Notes: a model not told the origin generated them from the letters alone. A stretch of DNA of 53,968 nucleotides from an uncultured bacterium (GCA_945869305.1 CAMBOH010000005.1:1-53968); one strand, 5' to 3'; counted from the first letter of the stretch, positions 18,320 to 28,765 are shown. Numbers and translations: made by a program.

Positions 18320-19972
18320 TCACGGCAGGTTCACCTCAGCCTTCAGCGCGTCGACCAACGTGGCAGCTGTTTCGCCTTCGGGATAATCATCCGGCTCGAA
18401 GCGTTGCACCAGCCGGTTCAGGCGTTCCAGGCGTTCGCTCTGATGCGATGCAGCCAACTCCTGACGCAGCAAGCGCACCTTCTCGGCCAGGGCTACGCCC
18501 TCGATAAACCGCTCGTAGCGCACCGAAGTCTGCGGCCCGGGATAAATCAGGTAGGTGTCGCCCGGGGCAAAGAGGCGGTAGCGCGTGTCGGTGAGCGACT
18601 TGTCGTCCCAGTTCATCCACGACCAGTGGAGGTAACCGTCAAACTGGTTGGCGATGCAGTAGACAGGCAGGAAGGCGGCCTCAGCCGGCAGGCTGTTGCT
18701 GAACAGGTTGGGATGGGTGTTGCTGCAACAGGTATAGGTGGTCGACACGCGGCCCTGACGGCGGCGGGCAGCCAGTTCCTCAGCCGAGAAATCCTGGCCG
18801 TAAGCGATGCAATAGTCATGCAGCTTGTCGACCAGTTCAGCGTGGTAGTTACCGGCCAGTGCCATCTTCAGGCCGGGCACAGCCTGCTGCGCCACCCTGT
18901 AAGCGTCGTGCATGGCATCCAGCCCACGCTCGTCCATAGCGATACAGGTACGGTCAAACCAGCCCTTCTGCTTGAGATGGGCGGCGAAGTCGGTGAGGAA
19001 GGCCGTCCACAGGTCGCGGTATTCCTGGCTCGACGTGGTGGCCGCCAAGTCAACCTGCTGTCCCTGCGCCTCGTCGAAGTAGCGGAACTTCATGTCCCAG
19101 GGCACCATCGAGAAGCAGTTGATCTGCGGTCCGATGCCGCAGTCAAGGCACAACTGCACATAGCGGTCAAACACGGCATAGTCGTATGCCCAGCTGCCGT
19201 CCTTGCGCTTCACCGTGCGCACCATAGGGTCGAACTTGTCGTAGCTCTGGTCGCCCCAAGGCTCATAGAAGAGTATGGTGGAGATGACTTTCTGTCCCGA
19301 CCGGGCCAGCAGGCGCAGATAGGGCTTCAGCGCTTCGAAGTGGGCCTCGCTCCACCTCGCCACGCCGTGTTGGCGTGCCACGGCATAGGGCTGCTGCCAG
19401 AAGTCGACATGGAAGGCCTGTTCCTGAGGCGTGGGCAGGGTGCGCGACAGCACTTTCAGCGACAGATTGAGACGGCCCACCACGCGACTGGTCGCCGAGT
19501 CGACGAGTTCGAGCCGGTAGCGGTGCGTGCCCGCTGCGGCGGCCTGCGGCACCTCGAACGTGCACCATACGGGCTGTGCCGAACGGGCCTGCAGGCTGCA
19601 AGTGGCATCGCTGGCAATGAGGTCGGGCACAGAATAGGGCGTGAGGTGCGTGGGGTGATAGCCGCAATACTGGAAATTGTCGGTAGTGACGTAACGCACA
19701 AAGCGGGCCTCAGCCTGTGCCTGCGTCGCACTTTTCGGCTTGCCGGCCCAGCGCAGCTGAAGGGGGCCTGTAGCTTCGGTGGCATAGACGACGGCCTGCA
19801 TGGAGGCGCGCTCGCCCCGCCACACGGTGAGCGTGGTATCGGCTGTAAGCCGGGCGGGAGCCTCGGCATGGTGAGCGGGATGTACGTTGGTCGAAATCCA
19901 CGAAAGGCGGGGCTGGGCCCACAAGGCGGGGCCGAGCAGCAGGGCCAAGCCCAAGGATAGGTTCTTTTTCAT
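18320..19972 (-). CDS. GH123-like / DUF4091 glycoside hydrolase domain protein
   Basis: Signal peptide; DUF4091-type C-terminal region; TCIAMDERG, NQFDGYLHWSWMNWDD. Confidence 0.75.
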   Translation of the reverse strand: MKKNLSLGLALLLGPALWAQPRLSWISTNVHPAHHAEAPARLTADTTLTVWRGERASMQAVVYATEATGPLQLRWAGKPKSATQAQAEARFVRYVTTDNFQYCGYHPTHLTPYSVPDLIASDATCSLQARSAQPVWCTFEVPQAAAAGTHRYRLELVDSATSRVVGRLNLSLKVLSRTLPTPQEQAFHVDFWQQPYAVARQHGVARWSEAHFEALKPYLRLLARSGQKVISTILFYEPWGDQSYDKFDPMVRTVKRKDGSWAYDYAVFDRYVQLCLDCGIGPQINCFSMVPWDMKFRYFDEAQGQQVDLAATTSSQEYRDLWTAFLTDFAAHLKQKGWFDRTCIAMDERGLDAMHDAYRVAQQAVPGLKMALAGNYHAELVDKLHDYCIAYGQDFSAEELAARRRQGRVSTTYTCCSNTHPNLFSNSLPAEAAFLPVYCIANQFDGYLHWSWMNWDDKSLTDTRYRLFAPGDTYLIYPGPQTSVRYERFIEGVALAEKVRLLRQELAASHQSERLERLNRLVQRFEPDDYPEGETAATLVDALKAEVNLP

Positions 19973-19991
19973 GACTGATTTCTTCACTGGG

Positions 19992-21347
19992 TTACTGCAA
20001 ATGAAGGTGGAATCCCACGACAGCCTGGATGCCCTTGTGCATCAGGTCGAGCGGGAAATTCTCGTTGGGCGAATGAATGGCATTGCTCTCCAAGCCGAAA
20101 CCCATCAGGATGGTCTTTACGCCCAGCACGCGCTCGAAGTCGCTGATGATGGGAATGCTGCCACCCCGGCGCACAGCCAACGGCCGCTTGCCGAAGGCTT
20201 CGGTGAATCCGGCTTCGGCAGCCCGGTAGGCGGGCAGGTCAATGGGACACACATAGCCCTCGCCGCCGTGCATGGGCCGCACTTCGACCTTGACGCAACG
20301 CGGAGCGACGGAGCGGATGTAGTCGGCAAACAGACGCGAAATGACTTCGTGCTGCTGGTGGGGTACCAGACGACACGAAACCTTGGCGTAGGCCTTGGAG
20401 GGAAGCACGGTCTTGGAACCTTCGCCCGTGTGTCCGCCCCAGATGCCGCAGATGTCGAACGACGGACGGCAGGCATTGCGCTCGATGGTGGAGTAGCCGG
20501 CCTCGCCGCGCAGTTCGTCGACTCCGATGGCCTGGCGGTAGCGCGCCTCGTCGAAGGGGATAGCAGCTATCATGGCGCGCTCGTCGGGCGTGAGTTCCTC
20601 CACATCGTCATAGAAGTGGGGAATGGCAATGCGTCCCTCGCCGTCGACCACCTTGGCCAGCATTTCGCAGAGCACGTTGATGGGGTTGGCCACCGCTCCG
20701 CCGAAATGGCCCGAATGGAGGTCGCGATTGGGCCCCGTGACTTCAATTTCCCAATAGGCCAGACCGCGCAGGCCCGTGGTGAGCGAAGGGAGGTCGGGGG
20801 CGAGCATGGAGGTATCGCTCACGAGTATCACGTCGCAACGCAGCAGGTCGCGGTGCTGCGTGAGGAAGGCATTGAGCGAGGGGGAGCCTATCTCCTCTTC
20901 GCCCTCCAGAATGAATTTCACATTGTGGCGCAGCAGGCCGTGACGCACCAAGTATTCGAAGGCCTTGAGCTGGATGAAGCTCTGCCCCTTGTCGTCGTCG
21001 GCGCCGCGGGCATAGATGCGTGCATCGCGTACGCAAGGTTCGAAGGGGGGAGTCGTCCACTTTTCGAGCGGAGCCACGGGCATCACGTCGTAGTGGCCGT
21101 ACACCAGCACGGTGGGGGCTGAGGCATCGACCAGCTTCTCGCCGTAGACCAACGGATTGCCCTGCGAGGGCATTACCTCGGCACGGTCGGCTCCGGCTTC
21201 GACCAGAAGCTCGCGCCAGCGTTCGGCACACCGCAGGCAGTCGGCATGGTGGGCCGGTTCGGCACTGATGCTGGGAATGCGTATGAGCGAAAACAGCTCG
21301 TCGAGAAAGCGCTGCTCGTTGGCTTGGATGTAGGATGTAATGTTCAT
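19992..21347 (-). CDS. M20-family metallopeptidase (dipeptidase)
   Basis: VLVYGHYDVMP, GADDDKGQ, EGEEEIGSP motifs. Confidence 0.92.
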   Translation of the reverse strand: MNITSYIQANEQRFLDELFSLIRIPSISAEPAHHADCLRCAERWRELLVEAGADRAEVMPSQGNPLVYGEKLVDASAPTVLVYGHYDVMPVAPLEKWTTPPFEPCVRDARIYARGADDDKGQSFIQLKAFEYLVRHGLLRHNVKFILEGEEEIGSPSLNAFLTQHRDLLRCDVILVSDTSMLAPDLPSLTTGLRGLAYWEIEVTGPNRDLHSGHFGGAVANPINVLCEMLAKVVDGEGRIAIPHFYDDVEELTPDERAMIAAIPFDEARYRQAIGVDELRGEAGYSTIERNACRPSFDICGIWGGHTGEGSKTVLPSKAYAKVSCRLVPHQQHEVISRLFADYIRSVAPRCVKVEVRPMHGGEGYVCPIDLPAYRAAEAGFTEAFGKRPLAVRRGGSIPIISDFERVLGVKTILMGFGLESNAIHSPNENFPLDLMHKGIQAVVGFHLHLQ

Positions 21348-21363
21348 GGTAGACAGGGAAGGG

Positions 21364-21774
21364 TTATTCTGTAAAGGTAAATTCCACTTTCAGTTCGTTG
21401 TCGGTGGCGTGCGCGCCCCCTACCAGCACCGTATAGCGGGCCTCAAAGCTGCCGCCTGTGTCCGTAAGGACAAGCGACTGGCTGTGGGTGAAGATGTCCA
21501 GATTCAGCGCACCGGCTGAGGTCACGTAATGGCAAGGCTGCATTTTCCTTTCGATAAAGGTGAGGCGCGAGCGCACGTCGCCCTGCCGCTTCAGGTCGGC
21601 CAGGCCGGCGGTGATGAGCAGGTGGGCCGTGCCGTTATTGTCGGGTTCAGGATAGCGCAGCATGACGTCGCCGTCCTGCATGAGACAGCCTCCCCGGGCC
21701 GTGGTGCGAATCACATCGCGTCCGTTTTCGCCCAGGGTGACAAGCGTGGTGTGTACTTCTACTTTCTTTAGCAT
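21364..21774 (-). CDS. DUF1934-like small beta protein, hypothetical
   Basis: Conserved-looking ORF from ATG 21774 (MLKKVEVHTTLV...), tightly packed between neighbours. Confidence 0.55.
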   Translation of the reverse strand: MLKKVEVHTTLVTLGENGRDVIRTTARGGCLMQDGDVMLRYPEPDNNGTAHLLITAGLADLKRQGDVRSRLTFIERKMQPCHYVTSAGALNLDIFTHSQSLVLTDTGGSFEARYTVLVGGAHATDNELKVEFTFTE

Positions 21775-21785
21775 GACTGTGATTT

Positions 21786-23702
21786 TCAATGAATGACTGG
21801 CTGCACCCGTCCGCCCTGTCGGCGCAGGTAGACTCCGCGCGGGAGCGGAGGCGCGACGCGTTGGCCCGACAGCGTGTACCACGTCTCTGTCCTGTCTTCG
21901 CGCGCCGCCTCTTCGGCTTCGTGCAAGGCCGCAGGCACAGGTACCGTGAAGCCCAGACTCTGCACGATGGGCCAACGGCGGCGCACCCTCAGGGTATAGG
22001 TGCCGCCGGGCTGCAGCGAACTGAACGCTACGGAGTCGGTGCGGCTCTCGCCCGGATGGAGATAGATGAAATGGGTGATGCGGCGGCTCTGCTGCGTGGT
22101 CTCGTTGAGCAGGTCGTACTCGAAGAACTGCGCGGCCCGGGTAGTGTCCTCGGGATTGCTGAGCGGAATGCTGAAGCGCGCCGTGAGCGGTGCGGGAAAG
22201 GTCACCTCGGGCTGTGCTGCGTCAATCAGCAACGTGCCTCCCGGTTCCACCTTCACCCGCATACTGTCGATGACTTGCAGGCCGTCGGGGGTGATGCAGA
22301 GCCAGGAGTCGCCACTGCGGGCAAACTGTACGTGCACACACAGGGTGTCGCGCTGTCCTGCCGCGAGGGTACGCCCCGTGAAGGCCAGCCAGTCGCCTTG
22401 CACCAAGCGGGCCGTGTCGGCCGGCATGGACTGTACCAAGGCAAAGGGAGTGGTGAGCGCACGGTCGGCGGTGTTGCGCACATCGAGCATCACCTGCGTG
22501 TAACACCCTGTCTGGGGAGGCTGCTCCGTCCACATGCCCAGCAGCTCTATCTCGCGCCCGGTTCGCGCCAAGGTGTCGGGGGGCAGCACGCCGGCCACCT
22601 CGTCGGGACACACCACCAGCGCCTCCTGATTGCAGAAGAAGCCGCTCTCGACAAATTCCTCCCGGCGCTGGTCGTCGGGCTGCATGTAGGCCAGCACATC
22701 GAGGCGGAAATAGCCGTCGAACTCGCCGCCATAGCCCCAGTTCACGTGGAACAGGCCGTTGCTGTCCAGCCCGTCGATCACGAAGGCATGTCCCCCCGTG
22801 CGCATGATGGACCCGGCATAGTACACTGGCCGGCCCTGCATCAGTTCGGCTGCCAGAAAGTTCCAGTAGGCCGTAGGGTCATACTGGTAGCTGTCGAGGT
22901 AATGCACGTATTTCAGTCCGAAAGCCCGCTGCAACGGTTCCACTAACCGCGAGGTGGAGGCCGCGCTCTCACTCACGCCCCACTTCATGTGGCAGGCCAC
23001 TCCCAACCAATACGACAGCCGGGCCACGGCATCGGCCTCGGCCGGCGTGGCCAGGCTGTCGGCATAGTCGGACCGTATGAGCCGGCTGTCAACCTGTTCG
23101 CCGGGCATCACGTCGGGAATGTCGTAGTGGTCGGTAGTCCATCCGTGCAGCGTGTCCTGCAACACATAAGTCCGGCGGTAATAGCTCAGTATCTGTTCCA
23201 TGGCCGTCGCCACGCAGCCCACCACGCAGGGCCGCTCGCTGAGCGTGCCGTCCGCATAGCGGTAGTAAGGACACTGGGCGTTGTAGGGTGCCTCCTGATG
23301 GCGTACGGTAGACAGCAGGGGCGGCACGGCGGCAAACGATGCGTCGGGCGGTGGGTAGGCGGCCGCTGTGGCACGGCGGGGTTGCGACAGCAAAGCACGC
23401 AATGGGGGAGGCATGGCGGCCGGATCGGACTGGACCACACGGGTGCCATAGCCCAGAATGGCAGGGTCGGCCTCATCGGCAGCCACCAGCACAAAATGCT
23501 GCTGCTGCGCGAAGAGGTAGGCGCGGGCCATCTGGCCCTGCATGACGACCGCCTCAGCACGGCGTGAACCACCTGGTACCGAGAAGTATTGGGCGAAGAA
23601 TGCAGCCGCCGTTTGGGCCGCCGCAGCCTCACCGACCGGCTGTGCCACGGCTGAAACCACCCATGCGGCATAGAGCCAGACGAGGGATAGGGCCTTCTTC
23701 AT
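21786..23702 (-). CDS. C10-family (streptopain-like) cysteine peptidase with T9SS-like tail
   Basis: Catalytic region CVVGCVATAMEQILSYY, GGHAFVIDGLDSNGLFHVNWGYGG; signal peptide MKKALSLVWLYAAWVVSAVAQ; C-term TWYTLSGQRV...GVYLRRQGGR. Confidence 0.88.
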   Translation of the reverse strand: MKKALSLVWLYAAWVVSAVAQPVGEAAAAQTAAAFFAQYFSVPGGSRRAEAVVMQGQMARAYLFAQQQHFVLVAADEADPAILGYGTRVVQSDPAAMPPPLRALLSQPRRATAAAYPPPDASFAAVPPLLSTVRHQEAPYNAQCPYYRYADGTLSERPCVVGCVATAMEQILSYYRRTYVLQDTLHGWTTDHYDIPDVMPGEQVDSRLIRSDYADSLATPAEADAVARLSYWLGVACHMKWGVSESAASTSRLVEPLQRAFGLKYVHYLDSYQYDPTAYWNFLAAELMQGRPVYYAGSIMRTGGHAFVIDGLDSNGLFHVNWGYGGEFDGYFRLDVLAYMQPDDQRREEFVESGFFCNQEALVVCPDEVAGVLPPDTLARTGREIELLGMWTEQPPQTGCYTQVMLDVRNTADRALTTPFALVQSMPADTARLVQGDWLAFTGRTLAAGQRDTLCVHVQFARSGDSWLCITPDGLQVIDSMRVKVEPGGTLLIDAAQPEVTFPAPLTARFSIPLSNPEDTTRAAQFFEYDLLNETTQQSRRITHFIYLHPGESRTDSVAFSSLQPGGTYTLRVRRRWPIVQSLGFTVPVPAALHEAEEAAREDRTETWYTLSGQRVAPPLPRGVYLRRQGGRVQPVIH

Positions 23703-23736
23703 TTGCGCAATTGTTTGATTGTTTTCTTTTCGGGGG

Positions 23737-23766
23737 CAAAGATAGTGCAAGTGAGCGCAGAGCAAA
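23737..23766 (-). promoter_or_regulatory. Repeat-borne promoter TTTG-N18-TATCTTTG facing the C10 peptidase gene
   Basis: Minus-strand TTTG (23763-23766) and TATCTTTG (23737-23744), ~35 nt upstream of ATG 23702. Confidence 0.65.
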
Positions 23767-23996
23767 AGAAAACTCCGCAGGATTTACTTTTGCTCTGCCG
23801 AGCGCAGCCTGTCTTATCCAAAGATAGTGCAAGTGAGCGCAATGAAACCAAGCTGGCTTGAGATTCATTGCCGAGCGCAGCCTATCTTCTGCAAAGATAG
23901 TGCAAGTGAGCGCAGAGCAAAAGAAAACTCCGCAGGATTTGCTTGTGCTCTGCCGAGCGCAACCTATCTTATTGAAAGATAGTGCAAGTAAGAGTA
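23737..23996. repeat. 3.5 tandem copies of the AAAGATAGTGCAAG hairpin repeat family
   Basis: CAAAGATA at 23737, 23819, 23892; GAAAGATA at 23974. Confidence 0.92.
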
Positions 23997-24116
23997 GCCT
24001 GCTTTATTCCTCATATAAAAGGACACGAGACTGTTTTTGGGACCACTTGTGGGCAAGTTCAAGGATTTTGTATACTTTTGCGCTGTTCTATGTTCCATCT
24101 CTTCAACTCCAATACC

Positions 24117-27100
24117 ATGAACCGTTATTCCTCTCTCTTGTGCATGGCCGCCCTGTCGCTCATGACCAGCCTGCCCATGCAGGCCCAATCGACCGAGCTG
24201 CTTCCCAAGCCGCACATACTGACCCACACCGACTGCGTGCCCTTCGCCCTGGGCCGCGCCGTACAGCTTGCCGACCCTTCGGACTGCGCCTACCTGCGCA
24301 CGGTGCTGGAAAACTACGGCTGTACACTGAGCGAAACGGCACAGGCACAGGTGACGGTGGAGCTGGTCTCGAGCATTCCCGAGGCCTTCAACCACCAGGT
24401 CGCCCAGTTTCCCGATGAGGCCTACCAGCTCGACATCACCACCGATGCCATACGCATCCAGGCCCTGACACCCACGGGCGTCATCCGTGCCGCCCAGACC
24501 CTGCAACAGCTGGGCGAGTCAAGCCAGGGCAGCGGCTCGCTCGAAACGCTGCACATCACGGACTGGCCGGCCTTCAAGGTGCGTGGCTTCATGCACGATG
24601 TGGGCCGCTCTTTCCTGTCACTCGAAGAACTGAAGAATGAAATAGACAAGCTGGCACGCTTCAAGGTGAACGTCTTCCACTGGCACCTGACGGAGAAGCT
24701 GGCCTGGCGCTTCGAGGTGAAAGCCTACCCGCAGCTCACGGCCGACGAAAACATGATTCGCTACGCCGGCGACTATTACACGCAGGACCAGTGTCGCGAG
24801 CTGGAGGCTTATGCGGCAGAGCGCGGCGTGACCGTCATCCCCGAAATCGACATGCCCGGCCACAGCGACGTGTTCACCAAGGCCATGGGCTTCTCCATGC
24901 AGACCGACCAGGGCGTGGAAGCCCTGAAGAAGATTCTCGATGAAGTGGTCGAGGTCTTCCCCAACGCCCCCTACATCCACATTGGCGGTGACGAGGTGAG
25001 GATAACCTATACCGACTTCCTGAAGACCATGGCCGACTACGTGCGCGGCAAGGGCAAGAAGGTGGTGATGTGGAACCGCCTCGTGGCCGGCCCGCCCACG
25101 GCCGAGCAGTGCGACATGACGCAGATGTGGGCCACCTCGGGCAAGGTGGTGAGCGGACTGCCCAACATCGACTGCCGCTACAACTACACCAACCACTTCG
25201 ACGTGTATGCCGACCTCGTGGGCATCTACAAGAGCAACATCTACTACACGCAGCAGGGCACAGCCGACGTGGCCGGCACCATCAGTGCGGCCTGGTGTGA
25301 CACCAAGACTGAGAGCTGGCAGGACATCGTGCGACAAAACAACATCTACGCCAATATCCTGGCCTCGGCCGAAAGAGCCTGGTGTGGCGGCGGACAGCAG
25401 TATGTCGAGGTGGGAGGCACCACCCTGCCCAATTCGGGCGCAGAGTTCGAAGAGTTTGCCGACTTCGAGCGCCGCTTCCTCTTCCACAAGGCACACTCCC
25501 TGCAGAACGAGCCCATCTCTTATGTGAAGCAGACCAACGTGCACTGGCGCATCACCGAGCCCTTCCCCAACAACGGCAACAACGCGCTGGCCCTGCCGCC
25601 CGAGCTGTGTACCGACGAGATTCTGCCACACACCTTCGACTATGAAGGTAAGACCTACACCAGCTTCCCCGCCACGGGAGCGGGCATCTACCTGCGCCAC
25701 ATCTGGCACCCCACCATCCCCTCGTTCTTCACAAATCCGGCCAACAACCAGACGGCCTACGCCTGGACTTACGTGTACTCGCCCGTCGAACAGCAGGCCG
25801 GCGCACAGATAGAGTTCTACACCTACAGCCGCTCGGGCAGCGAAACCGCTCCTCCCACCGGCGCCTGGGACCGCCGCGGCTCGAAAATCTGGCTCAACGG
25901 CGAAGAAATCGCCGCACCTGAATGGCAACAGCCCAACGCCGCCATCCCGCAGGACCACGCCGAGAAGGGACTGACCAACGAGAACCTCACGGCACGTCCC
26001 GTGGTGCAGCTCACGCTGAAGGAGGGTTGGAACAAGGTGTTCATGCGGTTGCCGCACGTGAACAACGGAGGGACCGGACGCGACAAGTGGCAGTTCACCT
26101 TCGTGCTGACCGACACCGAGGGCAAGAACGCACTCGACGGCATCATCTACTCGCCCAACCAGTGTCTGGATGCCGCGTCCGAAGCTGTGGCCAATGCGCT
26201 CGACGAGGCCGAAAACTTCATTGTGCAACACTGCAACGACCGCGTGGGCTACTACCCCGCCGAACTGGCCGCCGAGACCCAGCAGAAGGTCAACGAGGTG
26301 CGCGCCACCCTGTCGCAGCAGCTCACCGAGACTGAGCGCAACCAGCAGACAGCCGACCTGACAGCCGCTCTCGACGCGCTGAAGCAGAAGCTAGAAACGG
26401 CCGACATCAACCAGCCCAAGGCCTACACCGACAGCGAACCCGTGTGCTACTGCTTCAACACGCCCTACCGCGAAAGCCGCTACCCGACCTCGCAGGGCGA
26501 AGGACAGGCGCTGACCGGCGAAACGACTGCCGGCAAGGCGGCTACCTGGAAGTTCGTGGCCCGCACCGACGGCTCCTACAACATCGTCAACGCCAACGAC
26601 GGGCTGTACATCTCGCCGGCCTCCGACAACAACAAGCCCCTTACCACCACCGCCGCCGAACCCGAAGCGGGCTGGAGCCTGCTGAAGACGGGCGAGCCTG
26701 GCTACGTGATCATCACCTCGGGCACCGTACAGTTCAACCAGACGAATGCAGGCAACGGCTACAAGGTCTTCAACTGGGGCGGCGGCAACAACACCACCGA
26801 CACCGGTTGCAAATACATGTTTGAAGAGGTCGAACTGCCTTCCGCGCCGAAGCTCAGCACCGACACCCACACCTACTGGTATGAGTTCTGCACCCCCCTG
26901 CGCGGCAACCGCTACCCTACCTCTCAGGGTGTAGGCCAACACATAGTGGGCGAGACCACCGCCACCGACGCCTCGGTGTGGAAGTTCGAAGCCCGCGCCG
27001 ACGGCTCCTTCAACATCGTGAACCGGCAGGACGACTCATACGTCTCGCCCGAAGCTGCCAACAACACGGCACTCAGCACCACCGCCACCGAGCCTGCTGC

Positions 27101-27410
27101 GGGCTGGGACTTCAAGGAGGCTGCCACATCGGGCTGCTACATCCTGGTGAGCGGCACATCACAGTTCAACCAGACCAACAACGCGGGCCAGGGCTGGAAG
27201 GTCTTCAACTGGGGCGGCGGCAACAACACCACCGACACGGGCTGCCAATACAGCTTCACGCTGGTCGACGAGGTGACAGTGCCCACTGCCATCAAGCCTG
27301 CCCAACAGCCACAGACCGACCCGCAAAACACCTACGACCTGTCGGGCCGCCGCCTCCTGGCTCCGGCCAAGGGCATTTACATCGAGAATGGAGAAAAGAG
27401 AATACGCTGA
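24117..27410 (+). CDS. Beta-N-acetylhexosaminidase (GH20) with duplicated C-terminal module and T9SS-like tail
   Basis: HWHLTEKLAWRFE, PEIDMPGHSD, HIGGDEV motifs; start MNRYSSLLCMAALSLMTSLPMQAQ; C-term YDLSGRRLLAPAKGIYIENGEKRIR. Confidence 0.92.
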   Translation: MNRYSSLLCMAALSLMTSLPMQAQSTELLPKPHILTHTDCVPFALGRAVQLADPSDCAYLRTVLENYGCTLSETAQAQVTVELVSSIPEAFNHQVAQFPDEAYQLDITTDAIRIQALTPTGVIRAAQTLQQLGESSQGSGSLETLHITDWPAFKVRGFMHDVGRSFLSLEELKNEIDKLARFKVNVFHWHLTEKLAWRFEVKAYPQLTADENMIRYAGDYYTQDQCRELEAYAAERGVTVIPEIDMPGHSDVFTKAMGFSMQTDQGVEALKKILDEVVEVFPNAPYIHIGGDEVRITYTDFLKTMADYVRGKGKKVVMWNRLVAGPPTAEQCDMTQMWATSGKVVSGLPNIDCRYNYTNHFDVYADLVGIYKSNIYYTQQGTADVAGTISAAWCDTKTESWQDIVRQNNIYANILASAERAWCGGGQQYVEVGGTTLPNSGAEFEEFADFERRFLFHKAHSLQNEPISYVKQTNVHWRITEPFPNNGNNALALPPELCTDEILPHTFDYEGKTYTSFPATGAGIYLRHIWHPTIPSFFTNPANNQTAYAWTYVYSPVEQQAGAQIEFYTYSRSGSETAPPTGAWDRRGSKIWLNGEEIAAPEWQQPNAAIPQDHAEKGLTNENLTARPVVQLTLKEGWNKVFMRLPHVNNGGTGRDKWQFTFVLTDTEGKNALDGIIYSPNQCLDAASEAVANALDEAENFIVQHCNDRVGYYPAELAAETQQKVNEVRATLSQQLTETERNQQTADLTAALDALKQKLETADINQPKAYTDSEPVCYCFNTPYRESRYPTSQGEGQALTGETTAGKAATWKFVARTDGSYNIVNANDGLYISPASDNNKPLTTTAAEPEAGWSLLKTGEPGYVIITSGTVQFNQTNAGNGYKVFNWGGGNNTTDTGCKYMFEEVELPSAPKLSTDTHTYWYEFCTPLRGNRYPTSQGVGQHIVGETTATDASVWKFEARADGSFNIVNRQDDSYVSPEAANNTALSTTATEPAAGWDFKEAATSGCYILVSGTSQFNQTNNAGQGWKVFNWGGGNNTTDTGCQYSFTLVDEVTVPTAIKPAQQPQTDPQNTYDLSGRRLLAPAKGIYIENGEKRIR

Positions 27411-27490
27411 GCGACACACCGCCCGACGCTGCCTTCACCCCCATTTGTACCCATCTATAAATCCGGCGCGCCCAAGCGTGCCTGCACATC

Positions 27491-28729
27491 ATGACTGACC
27501 CCCAACACATACGCATTGCCGACTACAACTATCCTTTGCCTGACCACCGCATAGCCAAATATCCGAAGGCTGTGCGCGACGAGTCGAAACTCCTGCTCTA
27601 CCGCCAGGGCGAAATCAGCGAGGACGTTTTCCACCACCTGCCGCAATACCTCCCTGCGGGCGAGCTGCTGGTATTCAACAACACCAAGGTCATCCAGGCG
27701 CGCCTGCACTTCCACAAAAGTACGGGCGCATTGATTGAGGTGTTCTGCCTCGAACCGCACACGCCGCTCGACTATCAGGTCAACTTCGCCTCGACCCGCC
27801 AGGTTTCGTGGACCTGTCTGGTGGGCAACCTGAAGAAGTGGAAGGGAGGGAAGCTGGAACGCCCCATCCAAGTGGGACAGAAGCAGCTCACACTCACAGC
27901 CGAACGGCGGGGACTGAGCGGCACAGGCCACGAGGTGGTGTTCAGCTGGCAGGATGACACCGTGACCTTTGCCGAAGTGCTCGAAGCCATCGGCGAACTG
28001 CCCATTCCGCCCTACCTGAACCGCGACACCGAGCCTGCCGACCTGCGCACCTACCAGACGGTGTACAGCAAGGTGAAAGGCTCAGTGGCGGCACCGACCG
28101 CCGGCCTGCACTTCACCGAACGGGTACTCAGCGAGCTGGACAGCAAGGGCATCGAACGGAACGAAATCACCCTGCACGTCGGGGCAGGCACCTTCAAGCC
28201 TGTGAAGGCTGACGAAATCGGCGGACACGCCATGCACGCCGAATGGATCGCCGTGAAGCGCGAAAGCATCGAACGGCTGCTGGCCCACAATGCCCGCTGC
28301 ATAGCCGTGGGCACAACCTCGGTGCGCACGCTCGAAAGCCTCTACTACATCGGCATTCTCGCCCACGACAACCCCGATGCCACCCCCGACGACCTGCATG
28401 TGCCGCAATGGATGCCCTATGAGCTGGAAGCCTCCGGCCGCCAGCTGCCTACGGCGCGCGAGTCGCTGCAAGCCCTGCTCGACTACATGGTGCGCCACGA
28501 GCTGCCCGTGCTGCACACCGCCACACAAATCATCATTGCCCCAGGCTACCACTACCACATCGTGCGCGGCATCGTCACCAACTTCCACCAGCCGCAAAGC
28601 ACGCTGCTGCTGCTGGTTTCGGCCCTGGTGGGAAACGACTGGCGACGCATCTATGACTACGCGCTCAGCCACGACTTCCGCTTCCTGAGCTACGGCGATA
28701 GCTCACTGCTGCTGCCCGACGCGCTCTGA
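27491..28729 (+). CDS. queA: S-adenosylmethionine:tRNA ribosyltransferase-isomerase-like
   Basis: PDHRIAKYP, AAPTAGLHFTE, LHVGAGTFKPV, TNFHQPQSTLLLLVSA. Confidence 0.93.
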   Translation: MTDPQHIRIADYNYPLPDHRIAKYPKAVRDESKLLLYRQGEISEDVFHHLPQYLPAGELLVFNNTKVIQARLHFHKSTGALIEVFCLEPHTPLDYQVNFASTRQVSWTCLVGNLKKWKGGKLERPIQVGQKQLTLTAERRGLSGTGHEVVFSWQDDTVTFAEVLEAIGELPIPPYLNRDTEPADLRTYQTVYSKVKGSVAAPTAGLHFTERVLSELDSKGIERNEITLHVGAGTFKPVKADEIGGHAMHAEWIAVKRESIERLLAHNARCIAVGTTSVRTLESLYYIGILAHDNPDATPDDLHVPQWMPYELEASGRQLPTARESLQALLDYMVRHELPVLHTATQIIIAPGYHYHIVRGIVTNFHQPQSTLLLLVSALVGNDWRRIYDYALSHDFRFLSYGDSSLLLPDAL

Positions 28730-28765
28730 CGCACGCCGCCCCCCTCAGCAACGGGCCGGCAACAT

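Noticed and set aside
18404-19960. 518-aa plus-strand ORF antisense to the GH123-like gene
   Set aside because: Shadow ORF of a signal-peptide-bearing gene on the other strand.
23737-23996. CRISPR array
   Set aside because: Units are contiguous palindromic 73-82 bp repeats without unique spacers, and the same family recurs elsewhere; no cas genes.
24618-26231. 537-aa minus-strand ORF antisense to the GH20 gene
   Set aside because: Opposite clear GH20 catalytic motifs; no own motifs.
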